Notes under the pieces: generated by a model | Told to the model about the DNA's origin: nothing | Seen by the model: only the letters and a program-made list of their open reading frames with translations | Database searches by the model: none | Part shown: positions 41,639 through 51,900 of the stretch, one piece after another | Layout: every line of letters begins with the position of its first letter | Numbering within the stretch: the first letter of the stretch is position 1 | Program-made: the position numbers and the translations under genes | Assembly: GCA_017164015.1 (NCBI GenBank) | Contig: CP071065.1 | Span: forward strand, 4,131,918 to 4,195,917 | Length of the DNA: 64,000 bases | Direction of reading: 5' to 3' | Origin: Nostoc sp. UHCC 0702 | Lineage (GTDB): Bacteria; Cyanobacteriota; Cyanobacteriia; Cyanobacteriales; Nostocaceae

Positions 41639-43765
41639 TCAAAAAACCAACAACATCCGCGTCTCAATTGCTTCCCAGGTTTGGGGCGACACGCGTACCG
41701 CTGCTTGTTTGCACTGGATAATCAGGTAATTGGCAAAGAGATAATTATTCAGTGCTTTCTCCTCTTCTTTAGAAAAATTAACCATATCTTCGCTGAGATG
41801 GAAAGCATTGAGTAAGGTTTGTTGCAGGCGTTTCCGAAATGCCTGACGGACTTGTTGTGGCTGTTGATCATCAGGAATTTTAGCTTTTAGGTCTTGGAGT
41901 TGGTCAATCAGCATAGTAAAATTAACATCATTGAAGATTTTTGATTCTTCAAGTTGACGAGTGTATTGAATAGCGTTAGCGTTGGCGATGGCGATGGCGT
42001 AGGCGTTGGCGTAGGCGTAGGCGTTGGCGATGGCGTTGGCGATGGCGTTGGCGTAGGCGTTGGCGATGGCGTTGGCGTAGGCGTAGGCGTAGGCGTAGGC
42101 GTAGGCGATGGCGTAGGCGTAGGCGTTGGCGTTGGCGTTGGCGTTGGCGTTGGTGATCGCGATCGCGATCGCAACTGCACGTTTCCCCACTGGTTTATAA
42201 TCCCCTTCAGATCCGGCTGTTATTTGTTCTGCCCAGTTTAATAAAGCTTGCAATTTTGGCGTGTTAATATATTTTTGCGCTTCCTTTTCCATTAACAACA
42301 GCAACTGATCTGCACCACCGCGCATTAAACCAGCTACTAGCAAAAATACCTCTTTCCAGCGTTGATCTCTCAGATGTTCAGTAACTAATTTCTCAACTTG
42401 GCGATGGTCATCAATATATTGTGCTGTTAAATATTCTTGTAGCGTCAGATGAGAGAAAGAATATATTTCCTCTGCTCGTTCTACCAAAATTCCTTGTTGA
42501 ATAGCAATAGCATCCAAAACTGCCTCACCATTTAAATGTTGAGGTGCATTCAAATTACTCGCTAAAAATGCTTTGATTTGTTGAACAATATCGCGCTGAG
42601 AGAAAAATAGCCTGTCAGACTCAAAATATGTATAAGCAATTTCTGATAGTAATATCTCTTCTAATTCTGTATGCAGTCCTTGATAAATTTTGTCTCGGTT
42701 GATGTGCTTTTCTGATGCCCATTCTTCTAATAATATCCGCAAAGCTTTACGATAAAGAACACTACGATTATCTGGAAAGTTTTGCGAACGGTCATATACT
42801 AAACACAGAAATATCAGCAATAAAGGCGTATGTGCTAACTCTTTAGCAGCAGAATTTTCTGGCTTTTGTAGCAACTCCCAGCATTTATCACCTGTCTTTG
42901 TCTCTTTATCTGCTTCTGAGTGAAACCAGTTATCAATAAATTGCTGAATTTGGACATCATCAAAATCTGCCATTGCTACATCGCTAAAGCGGCGAAAAAC
43001 ACTACGATGTGCCGCTGTGCGACAAGAAGCAATAAAGCGATTTTTATCGTATTTGTCAACAAAGTTTTGAACTTGGTTAATTACCTCTGTCAAGTTTTTT
43101 GTTGGTACTTCATCCAACCCATCTAGCAAAATTAGTAATTTGCCTTTTTCTAAAGCTTTAGCTGTAAATTCGTCCGGGAATGGAAAGCCACAGATACCAA
43201 ACTCATGAGCAATTAGTTTTTCAATATCGATATTGCTAGATGTAAACTTTTTTAATTCTAGAAAAACTGGTATACAGTCGTGCTTAAATCCTTGTTTTTT
43301 ACCTTTGAGTGCTTCTAGTCCCATCTTTCGCAAAAAGGTAGACTTACCTGCACCAGGGCCACCAAGTACCATCAAATATTGATATTTGTTAGCAACTTTA
43401 ATTCCTGCTTGTTTACCCCTATGTTTAGATTGAAAGCTGCGATTATTAGTTTGGCGATAAAATTCTTCTAACTTTTCGATAGATTCAAAACTAAGGATGG
43501 CATCATTATCTAAAAATTGAACTGCTGTATAGACCGATTCTAACTTGACAGGTTCACGCATTCCTAATACTTTGAGAATACCGTGCCGTTCTTCGTAGTT
43601 TTGGACATACTGCTTTGATGCAGTGAAAATTAATTGTTGAGTTTTTTCATCTAAGCTTTTGGTAACTGTTCCTAAAAGTTGGCTTCCGCCTCCCCAAAGG
43701 ATTTGGAAAATCGGAACAGCTAACCTAATCACGGTTTGTTCAGCTAAAGATTCTACTCCTGTCAT
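41639..43765 (-). CDS. NACHT-domain STAND NTPase with dipeptide-repeat array
   Basis: 708 residues. An N-terminal conserved region (LGTVTKSLDEKTQQLIFTAS, residues 1-90) precedes the NACHT module: Walker A VLGGPGAGKSTFLRKMG near 135, Walker B LLILLDGLDEVP near 210 and SFSHLTLQEYLTAQYI near 440. A 60-residue stretch (about 538-598) is pure Ala alternating with Asn/Tyr/Ile, encoded by 30 hexanucleotides. A helical C-terminal tail follows. STAND proteins of this kind oligomerise on a trigger and act in signalling, defence or programmed death. No recognised effector domain is fused. The gene stands alone, next to MITEs. Confidence 0.85.
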   Translation of the reverse strand: MTGVESLAEQTVIRLAVPIFQILWGGGSQLLGTVTKSLDEKTQQLIFTASKQYVQNYEERHGILKVLGMREPVKLESVYTAVQFLDNDAILSFESIEKLEEFYRQTNNRSFQSKHRGKQAGIKVANKYQYLMVLGGPGAGKSTFLRKMGLEALKGKKQGFKHDCIPVFLELKKFTSSNIDIEKLIAHEFGICGFPFPDEFTAKALEKGKLLILLDGLDEVPTKNLTEVINQVQNFVDKYDKNRFIASCRTAAHRSVFRRFSDVAMADFDDVQIQQFIDNWFHSEADKETKTGDKCWELLQKPENSAAKELAHTPLLLIFLCLVYDRSQNFPDNRSVLYRKALRILLEEWASEKHINRDKIYQGLHTELEEILLSEIAYTYFESDRLFFSQRDIVQQIKAFLASNLNAPQHLNGEAVLDAIAIQQGILVERAEEIYSFSHLTLQEYLTAQYIDDHRQVEKLVTEHLRDQRWKEVFLLVAGLMRGGADQLLLLMEKEAQKYINTPKLQALLNWAEQITAGSEGDYKPVGKRAVAIAIAITNANANANANAYAYAIAYAYAYAYAYANAIANAYANAIANAIANAYAYANAYAIAIANANAIQYTRQLEESKIFNDVNFTMLIDQLQDLKAKIPDDQQPQQVRQAFRKRLQQTLLNAFHLSEDMVNFSKEEEKALNNYLFANYLIIQCKQAAVRVSPQTWEAIETRMLLVF
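41973..42152. repeat. 30 tandem hexanucleotides GCG(TTG/TAG/ATG) inside the NACHT gene
   Basis: Thirty in-frame hexamers (the first is GCGTTA), differing only in bases 4 and 5, then GTGATC and two GCGATC units that form overlapping HIP1 octamers. On the coding strand they read GCC-AAC, GCC-TAC or GCC-ATC. Confidence 0.95.
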
Positions 43766-43874
43766 AAGATTAAACTGTTCCGTATTTAAGTTGCTGGATA
43801 TTTTTGTGTGGATTGATGACTGATGATTGATGATTGATGACTATAGGACTCATATTTGATTGCGTGAAAAATAC

Positions 43875-44050
43875 GTAGGGTGCGTTATAACGAAGTTTAA
43901 CGCACCAAAACCTGAATCTGGTGCGCGATTCCTACGGCGTAACACACCCTACACATACTTAGCCAGTAGGGTGCGTTATAACGAAGTTTAACGCACCAAA
44001 ACCTGAATCTGGTGCGCGATTCCTACGGCGTAACACACCCTACACATACT
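43875..44050. repeat. Two direct copies of a GTAGGGTGCGTTA palindrome
   Basis: Nearly identical 86-bp units at 43875-43960 and 43966-44050, each starting GTAGGGTGCGTTATAACG and ending in the complementary ACACCCTAC region. A related palindrome occurs at 62843-62920. They lie between NACHT and uvsE starts. Confidence 0.85.
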
Positions 44051-44242
44051 ACCCAACCTACTCATCTACACAGGCAAAATCTGCCTGTACGGGTTGAAAA
44101 CTTTGATTTGACTAATGTGTTTTAGCTTATTTTTCCCTGTTGGTTCCCCTTCCCCTGTTCAAACTTCTTCCTTAAGATACTGATCGCTCAGGGGCAAAAC
44201 CTAGTTCAATGAAAGAATGACAGAAATCAAGCAATTTAGTTA

Positions 44243-45268
44243 ATGACTGTAATTCAGTTCCAAAATTCATCTAATACACAGCGATCGCAAACAGGCACTC
44301 CACACTTAGGGCTTGTTTGTATTACTTTTTCTAAACAGGTACGCTTTCGGACAATGACGCGCACGCGCTACTTAAAACTCTCTGATGGCGAACGTGAAAT
44401 AGCACTCACTGAATTATATCAGCATAATTTACAGCGTTTGCATGATGCCCTTGATTTTTGTGAACAAAACAAAATTCAGTTGTATCGCATCACTTGTGCT
44501 TTATTTCCACTGAGTGATATGGAAGACGAAATTGGCGCTAACATATTAGAGGGAATGCAGGCGCAATTGAGTGAAATCGGTCGAAAATCCCAAGCATTGG
44601 GCATTAGAATGGTACTGCATCCAGACCAATATGTAGTGCTAAGTTCTGACTCTCCCCAAGTGGTGCAAAACAGTATTAAAATTCTAGAACGACATGCACG
44701 TACACTTGACTTACTGGGCTTACCGCGTAGACGCGAAGCGGCTTGTCGTCAGACATCGCCTTGGTCATTGATGAATATTCATGGCGGTAAATCTCAGCGC
44801 ACTGAACAACTAGTAAAGGTAATTTCTGAACTACCAGAAACAGTTAAAAGTCGTTTGACCTTTGAGAATGATGAATACGCTTACAGTGCCGAGGAAATTT
44901 TAGCAGTGTGTCAGCAAACAGGGGTACCAATGGTATTTGATGCCCATCATCATATTTGCCACGAAAACTTAGATAGTTACGATCATCCCAGTGTAGCATC
45001 GATGTTTTACGCAGCGCGAGCAACTTGGGCAAACCCAGATTGGCAATTGGTGCATATTTCCAACGGCGAAGAAGCTTTTAATGACAGAAAACACAGCGAG
45101 TTAATCGTGGCTATGCCCGATGTCTATCACCAAGCACCGTGGATAGAAGTTGAAGCTAAAAACAAAGAAGAAGCGATCGCCCATTTGCGATCGTGGTGGT
45201 TAAATGGGGAAGGGGTGCAGGGGAGTAGGGGTGCTTTCGGTGCAGGGGTGCAGCGGAGTTTCAAATAA
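44243..45268 (+). CDS. uvsE: UV DNA damage endonuclease
   Basis: 341 residues. The TIM-barrel UvsE fold is supported by HLGLVCITFSKQVRFRTMT, LYRITCALFPLSDMED, IRMVLHPDQYVVLSSD, NIHGGKSQRTEQL, LTFENDEYAYSAEEIL and MVFDAHHHICHE, which carry the metal-binding His and Glu residues. The enzyme nicks 5' of UV photoproducts. Two oddities: GLPRRREAACRQTSPW contains about 12 residues encoded by an interspersed repeat (44721-44760), and the C-terminal tail (EGVQGSRGAFGAGVQ) is encoded by G-rich tandem repeats. The barrel residues are otherwise intact. Confidence 0.92.
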   Translation: MTVIQFQNSSNTQRSQTGTPHLGLVCITFSKQVRFRTMTRTRYLKLSDGEREIALTELYQHNLQRLHDALDFCEQNKIQLYRITCALFPLSDMEDEIGANILEGMQAQLSEIGRKSQALGIRMVLHPDQYVVLSSDSPQVVQNSIKILERHARTLDLLGLPRRREAACRQTSPWSLMNIHGGKSQRTEQLVKVISELPETVKSRLTFENDEYAYSAEEILAVCQQTGVPMVFDAHHHICHENLDSYDHPSVASMFYAARATWANPDWQLVHISNGEEAFNDRKHSELIVAMPDVYHQAPWIEVEAKNKEEAIAHLRSWWLNGEGVQGSRGAFGAGVQRSFK

Positions 45269-45307
45269 AAAAATATCCTACTACAGTCATCAGTCAATAG
45301 TCAACGT

Positions 45308-45543
45308 AGGGGCGCACAGCTGTCATTGGTGTCAATTTAACAAAAAAGTGATATCCCGCAAGGAACTGAAGTTCCTTGCTAATAGCAAAAGTCATCTGAA
45401 GATGACTAAATAACCCCAAAAATCTTTAGTCTACTTCAGTAGACTTTAGCTATTAGCCTTGAACTTTAGTTCTAGGCGGGCGAGGAAGCCGACAGTTAAG
45501 CGATTTTTAACTTAAGTTGACACCAATGACAGCTGTGCGCCCG
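45308..45543. repeat. 236-bp MITE with 24-bp perfect inverted ends
   Basis: The arm at 45312-45335 (GCGCACAGCTGTCATTGGTG...) is the exact complement of 45517-45540. Inside are hairpins AAGGAACTGAAGTTCCTTG, AGTCATCTGAAGATGACT and GTCTACTTCAGTAGAC. No coding capacity. Confidence 0.85.
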
Positions 45544-45637
45544 TACATCAGTCATCAATCATCAATCATCAGTCAACATAATCAGATATATTATTTGCAT
45601 CACAACTGTCTTGGTGGGAAATAATTATAGATAAAGT

Positions 45638-47236
45638 ATGGCGATCGCAATCGATTTTGGTACTAGCAACACAGTTATTGCCCGCTGGAATCCTGTCACC
45701 CAGCAGCCGGAAACCATTAGTGTACCTGGTTTATCAATTCAGCAAAGTTTAAATCCGCCATTGATTCCCAGCTTGGTTTATGTAGAATCAGCAACACAAG
45801 GTAAAATTATACTGGGGCAAGAAGTACGCGATCGCGGTCTTGACCTCAAGGGGGAAGCACGATTTTTTCGCAGCTTTAAACGCGGTATTGGTGCAGATAT
45901 CCAAGGTTTCTTACCTGAACTAGATGGGCAAATCATCACCTTTGAACAAGTAGGGCAATGGTTCCTCAAGGAAGTGATTGCACAACTAGCACCCCAAGAA
46001 GGCGGGTTAGATTCGTTGGTGTTAACGGTACCTGTAGACAGCTTTGAAGCTTATCGTCACTGGCTGGGAACAGTTTGTCAAGACCTCAACGTTGAACAGG
46101 TGCGGATGCTGGATGAACCCACAGCCGCAGCTTTGGGTTATGGCTTGGCAGATCAAGAAATGATTTTGGTAATTGACTTTGGCGGCGGTACTTTAGATTT
46201 ATCTTTAGTGCAGTTGCATCAAGGCGCACAAGGAAGCACAAAGCCTGTAGGTTTTCTGCTGAAGTGGGGTAATAAATCCTTGGCGGAAAACTCCAAACAA
46301 AAGGTAAAAACTGCCCGTGTACTGGCGAAAGCTGGGCAAAATTTGGGCGGTACTGATATTGATAATTGGTTGGTAGATTATTTTGTCAAAACTCAAGGGT
46401 TGACGGTGAGTCCTGTGATCACTAGGTTAGCTGAAAAGTTGAAAATTCAGCTATCCACCCAAAACCAAGCCAGTGAAGTTTATTTTGATGATGAAACTTT
46501 TGATAGCTATGAACTAGAACTCAACCGTGATGGCTTGGAAAATATTCTCACTGAACATGGGTTTTTTGAGTTACTCGATGAGTCCATGACAACATTGTTG
46601 CAGCAAGCGCGACGGCAAGGGGTAGAGATTGCAGATATCAATGCCGTTTTGTTAGTTGGTGGTACTGTGCAATTGCCAGCAGTGCAGACATGGGTAAAGC
46701 AGTATTTTGCACCGGAAAAAATTCGTTGCGAACGTCCCTTTGAAGCGATCGCTCAAGGTGCATTACAATTAGCCCAAGGCGTGGAAATCAAAGATTTTCT
46801 CTACCATAGTTATGGTGTCCGTTATTGGAACCGCCGCCAACAACGCCACAACTGGCATCCAATTATCAAAGCGGGACAACCATACCCCATGAGTCAGCCA
46901 GTGGAATTAGTTTTAGGTGCTTCCTTAGAAAATCAACCCAGTATTGAATTAATTATGGGAGAATTGGGAGTAGAGACAGGCGGCGTTGAAGTTTATTTTG
47001 ATGGCGATCGCTTAATTACTCGTCGTCTTGATAGCACTGAAACCAGCGTTAAACCGCTCAACGATAAAGATGGTGCTAGAAGTATAGCACAACTGACACC
47101 ACCAGGATATCCTGGGAGCGATCGCATTAAAATTTTCTTTCAAGTTGATGAAAAACGCTTTTTGCGAATCACCGTTGAAGACTTGTTGACTAATGACAGG
47201 CTATTAGAAAATCAACTCGTAGCACAGTTGAGTTAG
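45638..47236 (+). CDS. Hsp70/DnaK-like protein
   Basis: 532 residues. Actin-fold ATPase motifs are present: AIDFGTSNTVIARW at the N-terminus, DEPTAAALGYG near 165, VIDFGGGTLDLSLV near 180 and AVLLVGGTVQLPAV near 340. A short substrate-binding-like region (PGYPGSDRIKIFFQVDEKRFL) ends the protein; it is shorter than canonical DnaK and lacks the lid. Cyanobacteria carry several such Hsp70-related proteins whose clients are unknown. ATG start close to a HIP1 site. Confidence 0.88.
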   Translation: MAIAIDFGTSNTVIARWNPVTQQPETISVPGLSIQQSLNPPLIPSLVYVESATQGKIILGQEVRDRGLDLKGEARFFRSFKRGIGADIQGFLPELDGQIITFEQVGQWFLKEVIAQLAPQEGGLDSLVLTVPVDSFEAYRHWLGTVCQDLNVEQVRMLDEPTAAALGYGLADQEMILVIDFGGGTLDLSLVQLHQGAQGSTKPVGFLLKWGNKSLAENSKQKVKTARVLAKAGQNLGGTDIDNWLVDYFVKTQGLTVSPVITRLAEKLKIQLSTQNQASEVYFDDETFDSYELELNRDGLENILTEHGFFELLDESMTTLLQQARRQGVEIADINAVLLVGGTVQLPAVQTWVKQYFAPEKIRCERPFEAIAQGALQLAQGVEIKDFLYHSYGVRYWNRRQQRHNWHPIIKAGQPYPMSQPVELVLGASLENQPSIELIMGELGVETGGVEVYFDGDRLITRRLDSTETSVKPLNDKDGARSIAQLTPPGYPGSDRIKIFFQVDEKRFLRITVEDLLTNDRLLENQLVAQLS

Positions 47237-47606
47237 AGTTGAATCTTGATATAATATCAAGTCTGGTTAATTAGTTATGATTCTCACGTCCCAAAGCTAA
47301 AAGATAATCATTGTCTTTTGGGATAATTTATTTTCTGAAAATTCCTAAGCAATATTCAAATTGACTTGCACAATTACATGGTTATCCACTGTACTCAATT
47401 GGGAGCGATCGCTCAAGGGGTAATTAAGCAGACTTCATATCACATCTGCTTAATACCATTTCCATATGAAGATGCATAGAAAGAACCCCACCGCCTGCGG
47501 CACCTCCCGTTACCAAGGGGAGGTTGGGAGGGGTTAAAAGAATGTGCAGCTTCACAGAGAATTGGTATAAAGACTTATCATTACAGCACTTTTAAAACCC
47601 TTATCT
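47237..47606. other. Spacer with MITE fragments
   Basis: It contains ATATCAAGTCTGGTTAATTA-like pieces of the 12-bp-end MITE and a palindrome AACCCCACCG ... GGGAGGGGTT (47482-47538). No gene is seen. Confidence 0.5.
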
Positions 47607-48476
47607 TTATATTTTGCAGGTCAAGAGATCCAAATACTTCTTTGCAATATTGGAAAGGCTGTATTGAGAAGCCCTTAGAATACAATTATTCCGTAGTTGA
47701 TTATACAAATCATCATCCTGCTGCAAACGAATTACCAAATTCTTACAGTCTTCACTGCTTTTCGCAAAAATTGTACACTCTGGCCCAATCTCAAGATAAG
47801 CTGGTTCTGAACTAGATATTGATGGCACTCCAAAACCGATACTATTTATCAATTTAATGCCAGGATTAATTCTGATATGTTCAGATACAGATTCTGATGT
47901 TATTGAAGTTAAAGCTCGAATATTAAGCAAGATGGTTGAGTTACGGTAAACATCAATTACGTCTTCAGTGGCCATTTCCTTGCTGTTATATATTTCAACG
48001 TCAAAATTTAAATCACTTGGAACCCATTCTGGTGAACCAATCCAAATAGGTCTTCCCCTCAACCTACTAGGATTCGGAAACCCTGAAAAATTGCAATGAT
48101 GGTGAGGTATTATATACGTCTGACCATAGGATCGAAACTTCTGGTAAGCGCCTTTACTACTCACAAGATAATAATCAATAAAATTGCGAGGACAGTAGTT
48201 ATCGTGAATATCCCAAATAACAACTCCACGCTTTTGCAACTCTTCTAAATCTTCCTTATTAAATAGAGGCTTAACGCAAATAAAAATATCTTTATGTTTC
48301 GGAATATCTGAAACTGAACTCACGTCAGTTATATAATCACATCCAATTGCATTAGCTACTTCAATACATCGGACACGAACGCTAGGAAAATGAGATCGAC
48401 CGCCTACAAATATAACTTTTTGAAGAATGGAGGCACCACGTTTTTGAAAAATTCTTTGTATTAAGGGTCTCTTCAT
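47607..48476 (-). CDS. Glycosyltransferase-like protein (GT4/GT1-type C-terminal fold)
   Basis: 289 residues. VIFVGGRSHFPSVRVRCIEVA opens a Rossmann-like N-terminal half; PGIKLINSIGFGVPSISSSEPAYLEIG and LVIRLQQDDDLYNQLRNN correspond to the nucleotide-sugar-binding C-terminal half of GT-B enzymes. It is shorter than most (about 350-400 residues) and the exact acceptor is unknown. It is monocistronic and its codon use is more AT-rich than neighbours, which may mean horizontal gain. Confidence 0.6.
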   Translation of the reverse strand: MKRPLIQRIFQKRGASILQKVIFVGGRSHFPSVRVRCIEVANAIGCDYITDVSSVSDIPKHKDIFICVKPLFNKEDLEELQKRGVVIWDIHDNYCPRNFIDYYLVSSKGAYQKFRSYGQTYIIPHHHCNFSGFPNPSRLRGRPIWIGSPEWVPSDLNFDVEIYNSKEMATEDVIDVYRNSTILLNIRALTSITSESVSEHIRINPGIKLINSIGFGVPSISSSEPAYLEIGPECTIFAKSSEDCKNLVIRLQQDDDLYNQLRNNCILRASQYSLSNIAKKYLDLLTCKI

Positions 48477-48909
48477 GGTCTTTATATAGTAAATTGAATT
48501 TCAAATTGATTTATTACCCTGCTTATGGAATTGAGTAAAGTAAATAGATAAAGAACTATCTTGCATTTGTAATCTTACTCACAGGATGTCAACCTAACTA
48601 TTTAGTATACAGAAACTTTCGCTATACTCTTAAGAAACACAGGAAACGATGTACGCCCCTACAGGCTATTCATATCATGTCCGCCTAATGACGATATGTC
48701 CGCAGCGATTGCTTCGTTGCACTCGCTGCGGACTTTGGGATTGCTTCATATCATGTCTGTTTAAACACTTATGATATCTGTGGAGGTCGGTAATTGGGAA
48801 TTGGTTTTGAGTATTACCTATTACCCATTACCCATTACCTATTACCAAGCAAACCGACTAGATCGTAAGTAATTAGCCGAACTTGATATAATTTATTTTC
48901 TGGAAATCC
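48477..48909. other. Spacer with several partial MITE ends
   Basis: ATATCATGTCCG at 48672-48683, a related ATATCATGTCTG near 48749 and TTGATATAAT near 48890, plus ACCCATT heptamers around 48815. No gene is seen. Confidence 0.5.
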
Positions 48910-51900
48910 CTAAGCAATACTCAAATTGACATGGACAATCACATCGTTGAAATCTTTGTCACCACCATTGATGATGTCCTCAAAGCCAAAAATGTTATTT
49001 CCTAACAGACTAATGTGATCTACCTGCTGATAATTAGCTCCTAAAAATGGGAAGTAAACAGGTTTATCATTGTTAGGATTAGCATCTAATATTGCATCTG
49101 GTGTGCCGTTTGCAATAATCAATGGTGCAAAGATAGAACCAGGTTGGAAAGTAGCAGTGTAAGTTGCTGTACCGTTATTTGGCACTGTCAAGTCGATACC
49201 TGCAACACGTGCATTCACGGCTGCTTTGGCATAACCTGCTTCTGTGGGTAGAATATCTGCTTGACCATCATTATCGGTGTCAATGCCTCCATTTTCATCA
49301 ACTACCTGATAGAAGCTGATGTAATTGTTATAACCAGCTTCTCTATAAACAACAAACTCGGCTTTGACTAATTCTGTTTCGCTGCGTAAATCAATCAGTT
49401 CTGCTTGCAATTCACCTTGCAAATTTGTACCTAAAGGTAAAGATTGGTCAGTAGACTGAATTTTTACTACCAAATCTTGAAAGTCTTTATTGCTAGATTT
49501 CAGCTTCCAAGCGAGAGAGTATTCATCATTGCCTAAACTAGTAATTTTTTGGGTCGAAGCATTAGCAAATACGACATCGGTGATGGGGCTGACACCAGCG
49601 CGGACGGCATCAGTAGTACCATTTTTCACTACGTAAAATCTTAAATTATCACCAGAGCTAAACTCTAGCAATCGTGATAAATTGTCACTATCAAATCCTT
49701 TTGGCAGTCTGTTAATAGCAGAAAAAATCGCTTTTCCTCTCTCTAAAGCTGCTTGGGCATAACCTGCTGCATCAGGTGCAATGCCATTAATTCTACCTTC
49801 TGCATCATCAACAGTAAATACACCCAGTTCATTGACTGTTTTGGAACCGCTGAGCGTGAGAGTGATTTGGAGATTTGATTTGACACCGACACCGGAGATA
49901 GTAAATATATCATCTCCATTTTTAGTCAGGTTGGGTGCAGCTAGGTTAAGCGGCTTTGCTAAATCTAGGATAATGATTTCGTTGTTATCAATTCCCCCTG
50001 GCCGCCCCGTTGAAAATGGATAATTGTTATCGTTGGCGACTAAGATTGTATTGGCATCTAACACCACCACATCTTCGATAGTTTGAAAGGGGAAGGTGAA
50101 CTGAGTGCTACCATCTTGATTCAAATCATTGGGGTCTTGAATATTCAGCAAGTCTGCAATTTCTTCTTTGGCTACAAAGCCATTGGCATCTTTTTGGGAG
50201 AAGTCAACTTTGAAGATTTTTTTGAACTTGGCGTTAGCTCCTTGATTATTATCCCGCTCGATGACCAAATATTCATGGTCGTTAATCACGGTGAAGTCGC
50301 CAATGGCGTTGTTAGCATCTGACAATTGGTAATAACCAACTAAACCCTGAAACTGCTGCGATGCTACATCAAATTTGTAAATTCTCAGTGAACCTACGGG
50401 GTCGCCTGCAACGGTTCCTTCTAGCAATGGATATAAGGTCTTTTTGTCAGGGCTAATTGCCAATCCCTCGAATCCCTTAGAACGACCAAGGTTAGAGACT
50501 GCTGACTCACCTACGAATTGGTCGCGTACCAAGTCACCAATATCAGGAAAGTCAGTAAAGTAGCCATCGACACCTAAATTGATGAACTGTTGCAGTTCTT
50601 TTTTCAAGTCGCCATTGTAATCCCGCGCCAGGAAAACCCCTTCTTTACGGAAGGTGTAAGGGTGTACCAGCAAGCCTGCATCATGGGCATCGTCAACTAG
50701 AGATGTGGGAGTTTTTGTGATTCTATCGGCATCATTAACTACACCATCGCCAGTGATATCATCATCTTTGCCATCGCCATTGAGGTCAAAACCTTGTACT
50801 GGCACAATTAGGCGTTTGTCTGGGCCGATTGCCGCCGCGTAGGTAGCGATCGCCTGCAATCCTGCCGGTTTGATAAGATCGCCATAGGTGCGAGTGTCAC
50901 CACTGACAACAAAATCATAAGGACGGCTTGTCGCCCCACCTAATAGTTGCACTAAAGGTAAATCAATCCCCGCTGCGGGCAAGATTTCCTGTTTCAATTC
51001 CTGGAGGTTGCTGACCTCAAAGGACTGAATGAATATTCTATCGGGGTCTGTGAAATCCTTAGCAACCAATGTGTCAACTAATTTTTGACCAAGGTTGATA
51101 CCCAAATCTGCAAAGTAGGTGGGGTGCTTGGTTTCTGGATAAATGCCGATTTTGCGACCCGTTTCGGTTTCTACCTGCTTCACCAAATCGATGATTTCTT
51201 CTAAGGTTGGAATCTTCAAGCCATCATCATCGTATTCGGTTCCTCGCAGCTGGGGCAGACGTTCTCTAGCATTGAGGGTTTTCAGTTCTGCTAAAGTAAA
51301 GTCTTCAGTAAACCAACTTGTAACGGGATTACCATCGATAATTTTGGTAGTTTTGCGGCTAGCAAATTCTGGGTGGTTTGCAACGTCGGTGGTTCCCGAA
51401 ATGTCGTTTTCGTGACGGGCTACTAAATAACCATCCTTGGTGGCTACCAAATCAGGTTCAATAAAATCAGCACCATCTGCGATCGCTAGTTTATACGATT
51501 CCAAGGTATGTTCTGGACGTGAACCACTAGCACCACGATGACCAATTACTAAAGGTGCATCACCATCTAAGGTGTTAAACTCTGTTTGATTTAGCACATC
51601 GGGGTTGTCGGGCGATCTGACAAATTGCCCAGTTAATTGGTCGCGTACTAAGTCGCCAGTACCAGGAAAATCGGTGAAGTAGCCATCTACACCTAAATTG
51701 ATGAACTGTCTAAATTCAGCTTCCGGGTTGCCGTTATAGTCGGAGGCTAAATATTGCCCTTCGTTGCGGAAGGTGTAAGGATGTACCAACAAGCCTGCGT
51801 CATGGGCATCTGTCACCAAAGAAGTGGGTGCAGTCAAGGTTTTATCAGCATCGTTGATAGTACCATCACCATTGACATCATCCGCTTGCCCATCCCCATC

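Noticed and set aside
41908..42241. Frames encoding Thr-Pro or Val-Gly repeats across the NACHT gene
   Set aside because: These are other readings of the hexanucleotide array; the NACHT frame carries the conserved motifs.
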